Shown here: positions 1 to 5,435 of the stretch, one piece after another | Position numbering within the stretch: position 1 is the first letter of the stretch | Layout of the letters: each line of letters starts with the position of its first letter | Source: Thiotrichaceae bacterium | GTDB taxonomy: Bacteria > Pseudomonadota > Gammaproteobacteria > Thiotrichales > Thiotrichaceae | Reading direction: 5' to 3' | DNA length: 5,435 bases | Assembly (NCBI GenBank): GCA_024762625.1 | Contig: JANTHA010000156.1 | Coordinates: 1 to 5,435 of the forward strand | Notes under the pieces: model-generated | Seen by the model: only the letters and a program-made list of their open reading frames with translations | Databases searched by the model: none | What the model was told of the DNA's origin: nothing | Made by a program: the position numbers and the translations under genes

Positions 1-123
1 TCCGCGCAGTTACGCCTCGACTTTGGCTCCAAGCGTCGCTCTACCTCCTACATCCCTGTAGTCGTTGACCTGCACCACCACAGCCGCACACTCAAGCTTG
101 CTCAACTAAGAATTTTAGGTTAA
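1..123 (+). CDS. C-terminal tail of an unrecognised ORF (partial)
   Basis: Frame 1 is open from the left edge to a TAA at 121-123, giving about 40 residues rich in Arg, Ser and His and ending LRILG. I do not recognise it. In umuDC operons the gene ending just before umuC is normally umuD, but this tail lacks the acidic, valine-rich ending I would expect of UmuD. The stretch is visibly richer in GC than umuC, and CTACA (48-52) and TGTAG (57-61) can pair as a small hairpin around four bases. The ORF could be real coding sequence cut by the window edge or chance open frame in non-coding or transposed DNA. Only the short spacing to umuC favours a gene. Confidence 0.25.
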   Translation, partial: SAQLRLDFGSKRRSTSYIPVVVDLHHHSRTLKLAQLRILG

Positions 124-126
124 ACC

Positions 127-1380
127 ATGTTTGCCCTTGTCGATTGTAATAATTTCTATGCCTCGTGCGAAAGGCTGTTTAGGCCTGAGCTTGAAGGCCA
201 GCCGATTGTGGTGTTATCCAATAATGATGGCTGCGTGATTGCGCGTAGCAATGAAGCGAAGGCATTGGGCATACCAATGGGCGCGCCCGAATTTAAATAC
301 CGGAAACAGATGCAGGCTCAGGGGGTTCATGTGTTTTCTTCTAATTTCCCTCTGTATGGCGATTTGTCTGCGCGCGTCATGAGTGTACTTGAAAAATTAT
401 CACCCGATCTGGAAATCTATTCCATAGATGAAGCCTTTGCCGATATGCGAGGCTTCAATCATTATGATTTATATCTTCATGGTTTAAAAGTAAGACGGAT
501 AGTTCGCCAATGGACAGGCATCCCTGTTTCAATAGGCATGGCGTCTACAAAAACACTTTCTAAAATAGCCAACCATGTCGCCAAAAAAACACCCCGGACC
601 AATGGCGTTTTTATCTTCGAAAATCAAACCCAGATTGATAATGTTCTAAAAAAAATTGAAATTGGCGATGTTTGGGGCGTGGGTCGCAAATGGTCAGACA
701 GTTTAAAAAACAATGGCATTATATCTGCCCATGATCTTGCACAAGCCGATGAAAACTGGATCAGACGAAAATACAGCGTAGTCATGCAACGCACCGTGCA
801 AGAACTGAAAGGAAAAAGCTGCATCTCCATCGAAGACCTACCCGAAAAGAAACAACTTTTAGTCTCCCGTAGTTTTCGCGAACGCGTTACTTCATTTCAG
901 CACCTGCGCTCATTACTCATGGGCTACATAAGCCGGGCCTGCGAAAAACTAAGGCGTCAGGGAAGCGTAGCAAAAAGCATTAGCTTGTTTATCCGCACCA
1001 GCCCTTTTTCTGAAGGCGCAGGCTATAGCAACTCAATGAGCATCAGTTTGAATCAATATACTGCTGATACTTCAACGCTGATCAAAGCGGGTGCTTACGC
1101 ACTGGAGAGAATATTTAAACCGGACTATGAGTATCAAAAGGCCGGGATTATGTTGCTTGATATTGTTCCCGACCACTTCCAGCAACTCTGCCTGTTTCAA
1201 GCTGAAAAATACAATGACGCCGCAAGAAAACGCATGAAACTACTTGATCATATTAATGCCAAATACGGTAAACAGACCCTACGGTTTGCTGCCGAAAGCA
1301 AGAAAAGATGGTATATGCACCAGGATCATTTATCGCCCGCCTATACAACGCGATGGGAGGATTTATTGGTTGTGAGATGA
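127..1380 (+). CDS. umuC: DNA polymerase V catalytic subunit UmuC (Y-family translesion polymerase)
   Basis: A 417-residue protein, close to the 422 of E. coli UmuC. Family knowledge: with UmuD'2 and RecA it forms Pol V and copies past DNA lesions in the SOS response. Seen here: the N-terminal palm motif with D6 and the steric-gate position Y11 ([11 protein letters not shown]); the [11 protein letters not shown] block at 31-41; and catalytic D101-E102 in YSIDEAF. A finger/thumb region follows, with GVGRKW near 184, then the little-finger domain. The DUF4113 tail carries QLCLF at 353-357, matching the QLxLF beta-clamp-binding motif. The ATG is supported by the conserved start and by AGG at 117-119, seven bases upstream. 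No LexA box is visible within the 126 upstream bases, so any SOS control would lie further left. No umuD is seen in the window. The gene appears intact. Confidence 0.96.
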   Translation: MFALVDCNNFYASCERLFRPELEGQPIVVLSNNDGCVIARSNEAKALGIPMGAPEFKYRKQMQAQGVHVFSSNFPLYGDLSARVMSVLEKLSPDLEIYSIDEAFADMRGFNHYDLYLHGLKVRRIVRQWTGIPVSIGMASTKTLSKIANHVAKKTPRTNGVFIFENQTQIDNVLKKIEIGDVWGVGRKWSDSLKNNGIISAHDLAQADENWIRRKYSVVMQRTVQELKGKSCISIEDLPEKKQLLVSRSFRERVTSFQHLRSLLMGYISRACEKLRRQGSVAKSISLFIRTSPFSEGAGYSNSMSISLNQYTADTSTLIKAGAYALERIFKPDYEYQKAGIMLLDIVPDHFQQLCLFQAEKYNDAARKRMKLLDHINAKYGKQTLRFAAESKKRWYMHQDHLSPAYTTRWEDLLVVR

Positions 1381-1561
1381 TTATGACCGCCCCAGCATGG
1401 CATTATCTTTTTTACAGAAAACAGCGGAGCACTACCCATTTAAGCTCTATTTCTGGATTGCCTCATTAATGGCGGAAATACCTGTGAACCTTGAATCTGT
1501 AGCCATTTTCATGGTAATGTGCTTCTTCATTTACTCATCTTCCAGGCTTGTTTTATCTTAT

Positions 1562-1702
1562 GGGCATCTCTATTAATTGTCTTTTCGCCCGATTTCTGCG
1601 TTGGTTGAATTTCTACGATCCTCATGTATGACTTATACACTGCGGCTCTCGAAATCCATCCGCCTTGAACTCGAACGAAAATCCTGATTAATAGAGGCGC
1701 CC
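1562..1702. mobile_element. MITE-like or insertion-sequence-derived 141-bp palindromic element
   Basis: The left end GGGCATCTCTATTAAT (1562-1577) matches the reverse complement of the right end ATTAATAGAGGCGCCC (1687-1702) at 14 of 16 positions. The similarity continues inward: both arms carry TTTTCG followed by CGA and TTC, then ATTTC. The exact middle (centre 1632) is itself near-palindromic, GTATGACTTATAC. The whole element can therefore fold back on itself. Flanking bases TTAT (1558-1561) and TTAA (1703-1706) could be an imperfect 4-bp target duplication, or TTA a 3-bp one offset by a base. It contains no transposase ORF. Most likely it is a non-autonomous miniature transposable element or the fused ends of an IS. 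I cannot assign the parent family from memory. A large non-mobile hairpin is the alternative. Confidence 0.6.
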
Positions 1703-1795
1703 TTAATGTCCGTAAACAGATGAGTGTAAATCTGGCTTCAATTTAATATTTAATATTGTAACAATTCCGATAAAGAATCCCCCTAATCCAGGCAT
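1703..1795 (-). CDS. candidate small hydrophobic peptide (30 aa), unrecognised
   Basis: ATG (complement of 1793-1795) opens a 30-codon frame ending in TAA (1703-1705). The N-terminal half is hydrophobic and glycine-rich (GLGGFFIGIVTILNI), long enough for a short membrane-inserting helix, followed by a polar tail ending SSVYGH. The complement of 1804-1809 reads GAGGAG, eight bases before the ATG, which is a better Shine-Dalgarno than any main gene here has. A promoter-like sequence lies just beyond it. The stop codon abuts the edge of the palindromic element, so the reading frame may have been shortened by its insertion. I do not recognise the sequence. It could be a small membrane peptide, the start of a broken gene, or chance. 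Confidence 0.3.
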   Translation of the reverse strand: MPGLGGFFIGIVTILNIKLKPDLHSSVYGH

Positions 1796-1821
1796 TTTGC
1801 AAGCTCCTCTTTATTAAAAAT

Positions 1822-1849
1822 TTTATAACCATGACGCGTTCAGTAACAA
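1822..1849 (-). promoter_or_regulatory. candidate minus-strand sigma-70-type promoter
   Basis: On the minus strand, TTGTTA (complement of 1844-1849; 4 of 6 against TTGACA) is separated by 16 bases from TATAAA (complement of 1822-1827; 5 of 6 against TATAAT). It would start transcription near 1815, just upstream of the GAGGAG ribosome-binding site of the 30-residue ORF. Its -35 box ends four bases before the epimerase start codon, so activity here could interfere with expression of that gene. This is motif matching only. Confidence 0.35.
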
Positions 1850-1853
1850 TTAA

Positions 1854-2873
1854 ATGAAAGTATTAGTTACCGGTTCCGCCGGTTTCATCGGATCAGCGCT
1901 GTCGCTGCGTTTGTTGGAAAGAGGAGATCAAGTGATTGGCGTGGACAACCACAATCACTATTACGACCCGTCGCTTAAAGAAGCGCGTCTTGCGCGGCAC
2001 GCCAATCATCCTGGCTATACGCATATACGGATGAATATCGAAGATAGAAGTGGCGTCGAGAAGCTTTTTGAAGAACAGCAATTTGATGGCGTCGTCAACC
2101 TGGCGGCCCAGGTCGGCATTCGTAACTCGCTGAAAAACCCGCTTGCATATATTGACGCTAATTTAGTCGGTTTTGGCCATATTCTGGAAGGCTGTCGCAA
2201 TCATCAGGTTGGCCATCTGGTGTACGCATCGTCCAGCTCTGTTTATGGCGCAAATAGCAAAATGCCATTCTCCATTCATGACAATGTCGATCACCCAGTC
2301 AGCCTCTATGCCGCCACCAAAAAAGCCAACGAACTGATGGCGCATACCTATAGCCATCTTTATGGTCTGCCAACCACCGGGCTGCGTTTATTTACCGTCT
2401 ATGGCCCCTGGAGCCGACCGGATATGGCGCTACAAAAGTTTGCGCGCGCCATGCTGGCCGGTGAGAAAATCAAAATCTATAACTACGGCAAGCATCGCAG
2501 AGACTTTACTTATATTGATGATGTCGTCGAAGCCATTGTCCGTGTTCTGGACAGACCCGCAAGCCCCAATCCGGCCTGGGATGGCGCCAGGCCTGATGCT
2601 GGCTCCAGCAATGCGCCATGGCGCATTTATAATATTGGCAATAATAAGCCGGTCAAACTTCTGGATTATATTGAAGCATTGGAAGAGGCGCTGGAAATTA
2701 CCGCGCAAAAAGAGTTACTGCCATTGCAGCCAGGCGATGTGCCTGATACTTATGCGGACATTGACGAGCTGGTTCGGGAATTTGATTTCAAGCCTTCGAC
2801 ACCCCTCAAGACGGGCATGAAAAACTTTGCGCAGTGGTACAGGGAGTGGCGCAAGAACCATGATCAATCCTGA
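1854..2873 (+). CDS. UDP-glucuronate 4-epimerase-like NAD-dependent sugar epimerase (CapI/LpsL type)
   Basis: A 339-residue extended short-chain dehydrogenase/reductase, the usual length for the family. It likely interconverts UDP-glucuronate and UDP-galacturonate in the cytoplasm, supplying uronic acids for surface polysaccharide. Seen: the Rossmann NAD motif G7-x-x-G10-x-x-G13; D31 at the end of the second strand, fitting NAD over NADP; NLAAQVGIRNS at 82-92; SSSSVYG at 126-132; catalytic Y152-x3-K156; and YGPWSRPDM at 183-191, close to the YGPWGRPDM signature of uronate epimerases but with Ser187 for Gly. RRDFTYIDDVV and YNIGNN follow as in relatives. An in-frame TAA directly precedes the ATG, and the glycine motif begins at residue 7, so this start is secure although no Shine-Dalgarno is visible. 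It converges on the membrane-protein gene. A related 4-epimerase substrate cannot be excluded. Confidence 0.88.
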   Translation: MKVLVTGSAGFIGSALSLRLLERGDQVIGVDNHNHYYDPSLKEARLARHANHPGYTHIRMNIEDRSGVEKLFEEQQFDGVVNLAAQVGIRNSLKNPLAYIDANLVGFGHILEGCRNHQVGHLVYASSSSVYGANSKMPFSIHDNVDHPVSLYAATKKANELMAHTYSHLYGLPTTGLRLFTVYGPWSRPDMALQKFARAMLAGEKIKIYNYGKHRRDFTYIDDVVEAIVRVLDRPASPNPAWDGARPDAGSSNAPWRIYNIGNNKPVKLLDYIEALEEALEITAQKELLPLQPGDVPDTYADIDELVREFDFKPSTPLKTGMKNFAQWYREWRKNHDQS

Positions 2874-2884
2874 GTTTGATTTTT
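2863..2884 (+). terminator. weak candidate terminator hairpin at the end of the epimerase gene
   Basis: ATCAA (2863-2867) pairs with TTGAT (2876-2880) around an eight-base loop containing the TGA stop codon, followed by TTTT at 2881-2884. The stem is short and AT-rich, so it would be weak. It sits in the tight space between two convergent genes (33 bases between stop codons), where a terminator is expected. Confidence 0.3.
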
Positions 2885-2906
2885 GCAACCGAATTAGCCT
2901 GCGCGT

Positions 2907-5006
2907 TCATTGACTGGCGGCGCCCGCGATATCCGGATTGGCCGCAAGCAATGCCTGATAACGTGCGAGCAGCGGCGGCGGCGCATCAAACGCCATCGCA
3001 GCGGCGATTTCATTTATCTTTGCAGCACCGGCTTTATCGCCGAGATCGAGATAAGCTTCAAGACGCAAAAGCCAGGCGATAAAGGCATGATCCAGTTTCT
3101 GCTGTAACCGCGGCTGTTTAAAAGACAATATCTGCAATGCTTGCTGCGGATGGCCAGTTTGTATAAACAGTTTCGCGAGCGAAATGGCATACGCTGAACG
3201 TTGCTCATCTGATATTTTCCAGACCACCGGCATTACGGGCTTGATAATCTCATCAGACGAATGACCAAGGTAGGCAAGCCATATCGCCATGCGAATCCGG
3301 GCCTGTATCTGATCAGGCGCCTCCTCAATCGCGCGCTGCATGGCGGCCAACAGTTCAGACTCGCCTTGCCTGGCGGGGTTAATCATGTGAAGCTGGCCAA
3401 GAAACTCCCCCAGATGCAGCCAGGCCAGAGAATTATCCGCATCGCGCGCCAGCAGCTGTCGTAATTGACGAATATAATCCTGTAATTTATTGCTGGCGAC
3501 TCGCCCGAGCGGCCTGAATGGATCAAAACCAATGGCCTCTATGCCATAACGCTGTGCAATATCTGAACGCAGATAAAGCACCGATCCTTTGTCATAAGCC
3601 ACCAGTCGCCACACCGGATCGCTTTGTAAAAACAGCGGGAATTGCCTGCGATGAAGCAGGATAGCCTCTACCTTCCAAGCCTTTGCCAGTGAGCGCAACA
3701 TGTTAGGTCGACTACTGGCGAGCGTACTGGTCACCAGCATCTCCTCTTTGAAAACGGTTGGTGTTCTCCCGTCGATATACACCTTAACACGCCCGTTTCC
3801 GCGCCAGCCAATATAACCTCCCCAGCCATAGGCGTTCCAGACCCTGAGCTCCGGTTCCCCATCAATCACTGGTTGCAACACCGACATTGCGACATGCGGG
3901 TAAAAACGCCCTGATACCGGGTAATCCTTAGCGTTAATTATTTTCCAGGGAAACGGCAATTCCTGCGACAGTACGGCAGTTGCAAGCACTAGTCCACCCA
4001 GCAGCCAGCCATTGCGTCCCGCCATGCGTGGAAATAACTCTCCTGCGCGCGCCAGCAATAGACCAATCAACATACCGCTTGGACGTATCAGAACCAGACC
4101 CAATTCGAATAGAAAACGCTTACTGTCAAGACTCAAAAACAGAAAAAAGACGATTAAAAACAGTTCTGCGGGTCTTAAAATACGGATCTTCAGGAAAGCT
4201 GCGCCTAATATTGCCGCCAGCACTGGAAGAAACAGCGCCGGCAAATGCTCAGGAGCCCTCCATTCCTTGATATAGGTATGCATATACAAGCCATGCGTGT
4301 GCCCAATTAACACGTCCAGCAAATGCAGACCATTGGGCGTTGCAAACATCAGTAGCGCAAGCAACAAAGTCAGCGGTAAACGTCTCATCAATTCAGAAAC
4401 AGGCGGCCAGGTGAAACGGGGACCCATCAGATAATGTAACGACAATGCGGCGACGCCAATCACCACCGACGCATGTGTATTGGCCCAAACTAGAATTAAA
4501 AGCGCGTACCACACGATATCACGCCGCTTCGGTTCTCGCTGCACCAGCCAGACAAGGAGCGCCAGAAAAACCCCTTCTAACAAGTGGGGACGAAGGTATA
4601 TATGGGGAATGATTTGCCAGGAAAACAGCGTGATAACCAGCAACCAGCTTAATGGCGCGCCTCGCATTCCAATACTGAGAAACAACAGCATCAACATAAG
4701 CCATATCAGTAGCGCCTTGAAGATCAGCAAGCCCCACATGCCTCCCAACTTATACAGTAGCGCAATCGTCACCTGGAACAGCCAGGAAAAATTGTTCCAG
4801 GGTGCGCCATTCAGGCTGAAGGAACGCACTTCTTTGCCCAGATACTGTTGATGCTCCAGCATCCAGCGCCCGCTATCCAGGTGCCACCAGACATCCATGC
4901 TATGAATCGGATAAATAAATAAAGCAGTTACCGCCATGGCTGCCAGCGCCGCCCACAGGAGTGAGTTCGTCTGGATTGAAGCGTTCATTTGTCGGGTATC
5001 GTTCAT
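2907..5006 (-). CDS. large polytopic membrane protein, GT-C-like, with C-terminal TPR-like domain; function unknown
   Basis: A 699-residue protein. The first ~350 residues are a series of membrane helices (first at about 16-35). Directly after helix 1 comes MDVWWHLDSGRW (37-48), and further in RPHLLEG (139-145), WANTHAS (174-180), ATPNG (222-226), EWRAP (248-252) and SKRF (295-298). This pattern recalls large hypothetical membrane proteins resembling GT-C (family 39-like) glycosyltransferases, where an acidic residue after helix 1 (here D38) is often catalytic. A soluble, probably periplasmic part contains YGWGGYIGW (393-401) and VYIDGR (409-414). From about 510 to 690, helical repeats resemble degenerate TPRs. 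I infer an envelope role, perhaps transfer of lipid-linked sugars or assembly of a surface polymer; no substrate is identifiable. The ATG has no clear ribosome-binding site and overlaps the TGA of a five-codon upstream ORF. Met7 is an alternative start. Confidence 0.85.
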   Translation of the reverse strand: MNDTRQMNASIQTNSLLWAALAAMAVTALFIYPIHSMDVWWHLDSGRWMLEHQQYLGKEVRSFSLNGAPWNNFSWLFQVTIALLYKLGGMWGLLIFKALLIWLMLMLLFLSIGMRGAPLSWLLVITLFSWQIIPHIYLRPHLLEGVFLALLVWLVQREPKRRDIVWYALLILVWANTHASVVIGVAALSLHYLMGPRFTWPPVSELMRRLPLTLLLALLMFATPNGLHLLDVLIGHTHGLYMHTYIKEWRAPEHLPALFLPVLAAILGAAFLKIRILRPAELFLIVFFLFLSLDSKRFLFELGLVLIRPSGMLIGLLLARAGELFPRMAGRNGWLLGGLVLATAVLSQELPFPWKIINAKDYPVSGRFYPHVAMSVLQPVIDGEPELRVWNAYGWGGYIGWRGNGRVKVYIDGRTPTVFKEEMLVTSTLASSRPNMLRSLAKAWKVEAILLHRRQFPLFLQSDPVWRLVAYDKGSVLYLRSDIAQRYGIEAIGFDPFRPLGRVASNKLQDYIRQLRQLLARDADNSLAWLHLGEFLGQLHMINPARQGESELLAAMQRAIEEAPDQIQARIRMAIWLAYLGHSSDEIIKPVMPVVWKISDEQRSAYAISLAKLFIQTGHPQQALQILSFKQPRLQQKLDHAFIAWLLRLEAYLDLGDKAGAAKINEIAAAMAFDAPPPLLARYQALLAANPDIAGAASQ

Positions 5007-5026
5007 GATAATGTGTTCATGGTTAA

Positions 5027-5076
5027 GCTATGTTTGATTATGTGTGGCTATGTATGACTATGTATGACTATGTTCT
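5027..5076. repeat. five 10-bp tandem repeats in the leader of the membrane-protein gene
   Basis: Five consecutive decamers, consensus RCTATGTATG: GCTATGTTTG, ATTATGTGTG, GCTATGTATG, ACTATGTATG, ACTATGTTCT. Units 3 and 4 differ by one base; the outer ones are more diverged. A further copy in the opposite orientation, CATACATAAT, lies at 5102-5111. The array lies 21 bases upstream of the minus-strand start codon at 5006, so it falls in the promoter or 5' leader. On the minus strand each unit contains a CATAGT, CATAAT or similar hexamer that resembles a -10 box. A 10-base period places the units on the same face of the helix, as for a cooperatively bound regulator, but replication slippage could also have produced it. 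Confidence 0.75.
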
Positions 5077-5137
5077 AACAGTTCTTTTTTAGAAGCGCTC
5101 TCATACATAATGTTTAAAGGTTTAGCTGGTTAAAATG

Positions 5138-5435
5138 TTATTCAGTCTGTTCAATCGTGCCTGCGCGATGAGGTATCAACCAACCCAGCGCACCGCCTAA
5201 GGCAGCGCTGCCCAATACCAGCAAATGCAGATTGATGGCCGCATTCGCCGCCGCATTTTTATCCGTCAAAGAAACCAATACCGACATCACGCCGGCTTCA
5301 TACGTGCCAAACCCGCCGGGTGTATGTATAGGCAGCACCGAGGTTAATTCACCGGTGACCACGGCAGTGATTAAATACTTCCATTCCAGAGGCAGAAATA
5401 TACTCATGAACCAAGCTAAAGTCAGCAATTTAACA
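5138..5435 (-). CDS. C-terminal part of a flippase-like / LPG synthase TM-domain membrane protein (5' end outside window)
   Basis: The frame stays open from the TAA at 5138-5140 to the right edge, so about 98 residues of the C terminus are visible and the true start lies beyond the window. The TTG at 5428 is an internal codon, not a start. Seen: hydrophobic segments LLTLAWFMSIFLPL and LLVLGSAALGGALGWLI, with the block ELTSVLPIHTPGGFGTYEAGV between them. The PGGxGxxE-type motif is characteristic of the LPG_synthase_TM family (PF03706, formerly UPF0104), whose members are inner-membrane proteins implicated in lysyl-phosphatidylglycerol synthesis or in lipid and lipid-linked-sugar flipping. There is no sign of the soluble aminoacyl-transfer domain of MprF, and the protein ends soon after the last helix, so I favour the stand-alone flippase-like type. 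It lies on the same strand as, and 131 bases upstream of, the GT-C-like gene, so cotranscription is possible. Confidence 0.75.
   Translation of the reverse strand, partial: VKLLTLAWFMSIFLPLEWKYLITAVVTGELTSVLPIHTPGGFGTYEAGVMSVLVSLTDKNAAANAAINLHLLVLGSAALGGALGWLIPHRAGTIEQTE

Larger units (their letters stand above)
1381..1853. other. 473-bp intergenic region between umuC and the epimerase gene
   Basis: No established gene lies here and all frames are short. The left part (1381-1561) holds only chance-sized ORFs. After umuC there is a T-run (about 1408-1413) following GCCCCAGCATGGC, but the stem is only about three pairs, so I do not call a terminator. The middle (1562-1702) is the palindromic element and the right part (1703-1853) holds the candidate minus-strand peptide, both listed separately. 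The right part is AT-rich, with TTTAATA tandemly duplicated at 1742-1755 and an inverted repeat ATTGT-A-ACAAT at 1755-1765. I could not find a convincing plus-strand promoter for the epimerase. TTGCAA at 1797 and TATAAC at 1824 are 21 bases apart, which is too far. Confidence 0.8.

Noticed and set aside
1..126. LexA/SOS box or integron attC site upstream of umuC
   Set aside because: No CTGT-N8-ACAG sequence and no paired attC core sites. The CTACA/TGTAG hairpin is not a LexA site.
1383..1469. 28-residue plus-strand ORF directly after umuC (starts MTAPAWHY)
   Set aside because: No ribosome-binding site, no recognisable features, and chance-sized.
1447..1530. 27-residue minus-strand ORF (starts MKKHITM) left of the palindromic element
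   Set aside because: GGAAG lies at plausible spacing, but there is no promoter, no recognised similarity and the length is within chance. Kept only as a possible remnant of a gene disrupted by the element.
1624..1633. ATGTATGACT in the element centre also occurs in the 10-bp repeat array (5050-5069)
   Set aside because: A 10-base AT-rich match without wider similarity; most likely coincidence.
1665..1694. Outward-facing promoter in the right arm of the palindromic element (TTGAAC ... TAATAG)
   Set aside because: The -10 candidate matches TATAAT at only about half its positions; too weak to call.
2362..2820. 152-codon plus-strand ORF
   Set aside because: Out-of-frame shadow of the epimerase, whose own frame shows all family motifs across the same span.
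2876..3082. 68-codon plus-strand ORF just after the epimerase stop
   Set aside because: Almost entirely antisense to the C-terminal part of the membrane-protein gene, low-complexity Arg/Ala-rich, with a non-ATG start.
4480..4851. 123-codon plus-strand ORF
   Set aside because: It lies entirely antisense to membrane helices of the 699-residue gene. Its translation is Arg/Ser/Thr-rich with no recognisable motif, typical of a shadow frame.
5073..5094. Inverted repeat TTCTAA-N10-TTAGAA
   Set aside because: Only six AT-rich pairs per arm around a T-run; could be an operator, but chance occurrence is likely and there is no supporting context.

Overview
The window looks like a chromosomal stretch of a Gram-negative proteobacterium of moderate GC content. 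The signs are an E. coli-type UmuC (Y-family polymerase with the C-terminal DUF4113 extension), a CapI/LpsL-type UDP-glucuronate 4-epimerase, and a flippase-like membrane protein of a type common beside beta- and gammaproteobacterial glycan genes. I cannot name the species from sequence alone.

Layout, left to right. (1) 1-126: the tail of an unrecognised reading frame ends three bases before umuC; it does not resemble UmuD. (2) 127-1380 (+): umuC, complete. (3) 1381-1853: a 473-base stretch without an established gene. It contains a 141-bp near-palindrome (1562-1702) that looks like a MITE or the fused ends of a small insertion sequence. To its right is a candidate 30-residue hydrophobic peptide on the minus strand (1703-1795) with its own promoter-like and ribosome-binding sequences. 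(4) 1854-2873 (+): NAD-dependent UDP-glucuronate 4-epimerase-like enzyme. (5) 2907-5006 (-): a large polytopic membrane protein with GT-C-like features, a probable periplasmic domain and a C-terminal TPR-like region. (6) 5007-5137: an intergenic leader with five 10-bp tandem repeats and one inverted copy. (7) 5138-5435 (-): C-terminal part of an LPG_synthase_TM/flippase-like membrane protein, running off the right edge.

Two functional themes sit side by side. The left is SOS mutagenesis: umuC would act with UmuD' at the replisome, but no umuD is visible. The right is envelope glycan metabolism: an enzyme that could make UDP-galacturonate faces, tail to tail, two membrane proteins whose families are associated with lipid-linked sugar handling. 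The palindromic element and disordered intergenic DNA between them suggest a junction where unrelated modules have been brought together. No CRISPR array, tRNA, rRNA or complete transposase was seen.
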